Source: Caldilineaceae bacterium
Lineage (GTDB): Bacteria > Chloroflexota > Anaerolineae > Caldilineales > Caldilineaceae
Direction of reading: 5' to 3'
NCBI GenBank assembly: GCA_022842065.1
Contig: JALHQH010000002.1
Location: 414,505 to 478,504, forward strand
DNA length: 64,000 nucleotides
How positions within the stretch are numbered: position 1 is the stretch's first letter; each line of letters starts with the position of its first letter. Under the pieces are notes generated by a model. It was not told the origin of the DNA and made no database searches. It saw nothing but the letters and a program-made list of their open reading frames with translations. The position numbers were made by a program, and so were the translations under genes. Positions 61,980 through 64,000 of this stretch are shown one piece after another.

Positions 61980-63722
61980 GTGAAAATTGTGATTATTGGC
62001 GGCGTCGCCGGTGGTGCGTCCGCAGCTGCGCGCGCTCGGCGCCTGAGTGAAACTGCTGAAATTATCATCTTAGAGCGGGACGAGTATGTCTCCTTTGCCA
62101 ATTGTGGTTTACCTTATCATATCGGTGGGGAAATTCAGGATCGCGGCGCGCTGCTGCTCCAGACGCCGGCCAGCTTAAAAACATCGCTTAATCTAGATGT
62201 ACGCACCGGTCATGAAGTGGTCAAGATTGACCGTGACGCCAAGTTAGTTCACGTCCACAACCGGACCAGCGGCACCGATTATACCGAATCATATGAAAAA
62301 TTAGTCCTTTGCCAAGGTGCTAATCCGATCCGGCCCCCTTTGCCTGGCATTGATCACCCGCGCATCTTTACCCTGCGTAATATTCCAGATATGGATGCGA
62401 TCAAGGCCGTTGTTGATCAGGCCGCACGCAGCGCCGTTGTGATTGGTGGTGGTTATATCGGCATGGAGATTGCCGAAGCCTTGCGTCACCGCGCGGTCAG
62501 AGTTGATCTGGTCGAGATGCTGCCCCAAGTAATGCCGCCGCTCGATGCCGAGATGGCACGCGATCTGGCCTATCACATGGAAAGTTACGGCGTTAACTTA
62601 CACTTGGGCGTCACCGCCCAAGCCTTTACTGACGACAATGGCTCTGTCCAGGTCGAACTGAGTAATGGCGTCAAGATAGTGGCCGATCTAGTGATTATGG
62701 CGGTCGGCGTGCGGCCGGCCTCTAGTTTGGCCCAGAGCGCTGGGTTGGCACTGGGCGGGCGCGGGGGCATTAAAGTTGATCCGCACATGCGCACCTCTGA
62801 TCCGGATATCTATGCAGCCGGCGATATGGTGGAAGTAACTGATACCGTCACTGGCGAAGCAACGGTCATCCCCCTGGCTGGGCCGGCCAATCGCCAGGGC
62901 CGTATTGTCGCCGATCATATTTTCGGCCGCGCCAGTGCCTATCAATCGACGCAGGGCACGGCTGTCCTCAAAGTCTTTGACATGACGGGAGGCTGTACCG
63001 GTGCATCCGAAAAAGTATTGCGCCGCATCCAACAAGCTTATCGCAAAATCTACATCCATCCATCCGGCCATGCTGGTTACTATCCTGGCACCGCACCGAT
63101 GCACCTAAAACTGCTCTTTGCCCCAGATGATGGTCGGGTCCTGGGCGCACAAATTGTCGGCTATGATGGGGTTGACAAACGGCTCGATGTCTTTGCGACA
63201 GCGATTCGCGCCGGGATGACCGTTTACGATCTCGAACATTTGGAGCTGGCCTATGCCCCCCCTTATGGTTCCGCCAAAGATCCAGTCAATATGGCTGGCT
63301 TTGTCGCCGCCAACTTGCTGCGTGGTGATGTCAACTTCTGGTATGCAGAGGATTATCCAGAGCAAACCATGCATGGCACGATCATTGATGTGCGTAGCAA
63401 AGAAGAGTTTGCGGCTTGGCATCTGCCGGAAGCGATCAATCTGCCCCTTGGTGAGCTGCGCAATGAACTCGCGACAGGCGCAATTACTGTTGATCGCCAA
63501 CAATCAATTTTTCTCTATTGTCGTGTCGGTTTCCGCAGTTATCTGGCCTACCGGATCTTACGCCAATCTGGCTATGCGAATATAGCTACTCTGGCTGGCG
63601 GGTCGAAAACGTTTATGAGCTTTAACCGCACCCCCTTGGCAACTGGTCGCCCTGGTATTCCCTTTATTGCCCACGAAGAAGAAAAAATGGCCACCAAACC
63701 GGGGGCATTGCAACACGCATAG
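61980..63722 (+). CDS. CoA-disulfide reductase-like enzyme fused to rhodanese
   Basis: A 580-residue FAD/NAD(P)-linked disulfide oxidoreductase. The first fold is VIIGGVAGGASAAARARRLS; the active-site Cys is in SFANCGLPYHIGG, as in CoA-disulfide reductase and NADH oxidase. The second nucleotide site is AVVIGGGYIGMEIAEAL and the FAD contact is PDIYAAGDMVEV. The C-terminal 110 residues are a rhodanese domain with active Cys in FLYCRVGFRSYLAYR. Such fusions handle persulfides or CoA disulfides. GTG start, supported by GGAG. Its stop TAG lies in the ATAGGACTTACGC repeat end. Confidence 0.92.
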   Translation: MKIVIIGGVAGGASAAARARRLSETAEIIILERDEYVSFANCGLPYHIGGEIQDRGALLLQTPASLKTSLNLDVRTGHEVVKIDRDAKLVHVHNRTSGTDYTESYEKLVLCQGANPIRPPLPGIDHPRIFTLRNIPDMDAIKAVVDQAARSAVVIGGGYIGMEIAEALRHRAVRVDLVEMLPQVMPPLDAEMARDLAYHMESYGVNLHLGVTAQAFTDDNGSVQVELSNGVKIVADLVIMAVGVRPASSLAQSAGLALGGRGGIKVDPHMRTSDPDIYAAGDMVEVTDTVTGEATVIPLAGPANRQGRIVADHIFGRASAYQSTQGTAVLKVFDMTGGCTGASEKVLRRIQQAYRKIYIHPSGHAGYYPGTAPMHLKLLFAPDDGRVLGAQIVGYDGVDKRLDVFATAIRAGMTVYDLEHLELAYAPPYGSAKDPVNMAGFVAANLLRGDVNFWYAEDYPEQTMHGTIIDVRSKEEFAAWHLPEAINLPLGELRNELATGAITVDRQQSIFLYCRVGFRSYLAYRILRQSGYANIATLAGGSKTFMSFNRTPLATGRPGIPFIAHEEEKMATKPGALQHA

Positions 63723-63840
63723 GACTTACGCATAAACCAGGCGCATTATAGTGTCACAAGTTATTCGGTGATCAGCAGGATGAAATACAAATCCACACCT
63801 CATCCTGCTGAATTTGCCAGTTGTTCAGCAGGATGAGAAC
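63719..63840. repeat. Repeat region after the rhodanese fusion gene
   Basis: It begins with ATAGGACTTACGC, identical over 13 bases to the end of the 91-bp element at 55.3 kb. TCAGCAGGATGA then occurs twice directly and once inverted (near 63771-63838), enough to form a hairpin. Confidence 0.6.
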
Positions 63841-63866
63841 CTTGTACGATTTAAAACTTTTTCAAT

Positions 63867-63895
63867 TTGACAAGGTGGTGAGGGTCTGCTACAAT
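63867..63895 (+). promoter_or_regulatory. Consensus sigma-70 promoter at the window edge
   Basis: TTGACA (63867-63872), a 17-base spacer and TACAAT (63890-63895), with TGC before the -10. The transcribed sequence to the window end has no ORF with a ribosome binding site, so it may lead an RNA gene or a gene outside the window. Confidence 0.8.
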
Positions 63896-64000
63896 CCTCG
63901 CTTGTGCCCAGCGCCAAAGACAGATAAAGTCTATATGGTGTGGGGCTGAGTCCAGGGTGTGGGTGTTGACAAGTGCGTGACTGACCATTGGTGAAGCTGC

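Noticed and set aside
63903..64000. tmRNA, RNase P or 16S rRNA start
   Set aside because: GGGGCTGA superficially recalls tmRNA, but the rest of the conserved ends is absent, and there is no 16S or RNase P signature before the edge.

Overview
The window looks like a chromosome segment of an environmental Chloroflexota bacterium (Caldilineae/Anaerolineae-like). This is inference from protein styles, with no marker gene to prove it: a DUF4058 protein, caspase-like proteases fused to sulfatase-modifying-enzyme folds, large secreted proteins ending in a Tyr-Leu-Pro-Leu tail, Tat lipoprotein sugar-binding proteins, and many GGAG ribosome binding sites. Genes are dense, on both strands, in short operons. 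No rRNA, CRISPR, transposase or phage gene is visible. One tRNA-Ser(GGA) and one SRP RNA are present.

Layout. 1-7 kb: murQ, DUF4058, a three-gene ABC sugar importer and a thiamine-diphosphate enzyme. 7-11 kb: aat, argS and an SMP-30-like lactonase. 11-12.3 kb: small accessory genes, including a likely toxin-antitoxin pair and a small broken gene. 12.5-16.3 kb: a CHAT protease fused to an FGE-like domain, and a PyrF-PyrE fusion. 16.5-26.7 kb: phosphatase, SRP RNA, tRNA-Ser, sulfotransferase, GH5 glycosidase, hydroxyacid dehydrogenase, ABC exporter and a C14 caspase. 27-39 kb: a 1488-residue M4 metalloprotease, SH3 lipoprotein, CNNM-type protein, pgi, universal stress protein and a five-repeat secreted protein. 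39.4-45 kb: plsY, a glycosyltransferase, a carotenoid desaturase-like enzyme, a hydrolase and an FAD enzyme. 45-54 kb: tex, an overlapping NmrA/Uma2/radical-SAM operon, a tandem SDR fusion and an epimerase. 54-64 kb: a PyrK-like protein, molybdenum-cofactor maturation genes (MocA-like plus two XdhC parts), a BNR lipoprotein, amine oxidase, RskA-like anti-sigma factor, a CoA-disulfide-reductase/rhodanese fusion and, at the edge, a consensus promoter.

The most striking content is the repeats. At least five families of short-word tandem arrays form hairpins in intergenic regions. In one family the 8-bp unit differs by locus (ACATCGGT, AAATCGGT, ATATCGGT) but is uniform within each locus. There are also MITE-like inverted-repeat elements. 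Two REP-like palindromes occur in frame inside genes: one in the CHAT-FGE domain and in the PyrF-PyrE linker, another in a glycosyltransferase.

The best candidate for an unusual system is the CHAT-FGE protein. Its C-terminal segment has the sequence pattern and NNC codon pattern expected of a diversity-generating-retroelement target, although no reverse transcriptase or template repeat lies in the window. A second caspase-like gene lies 10 kb away.
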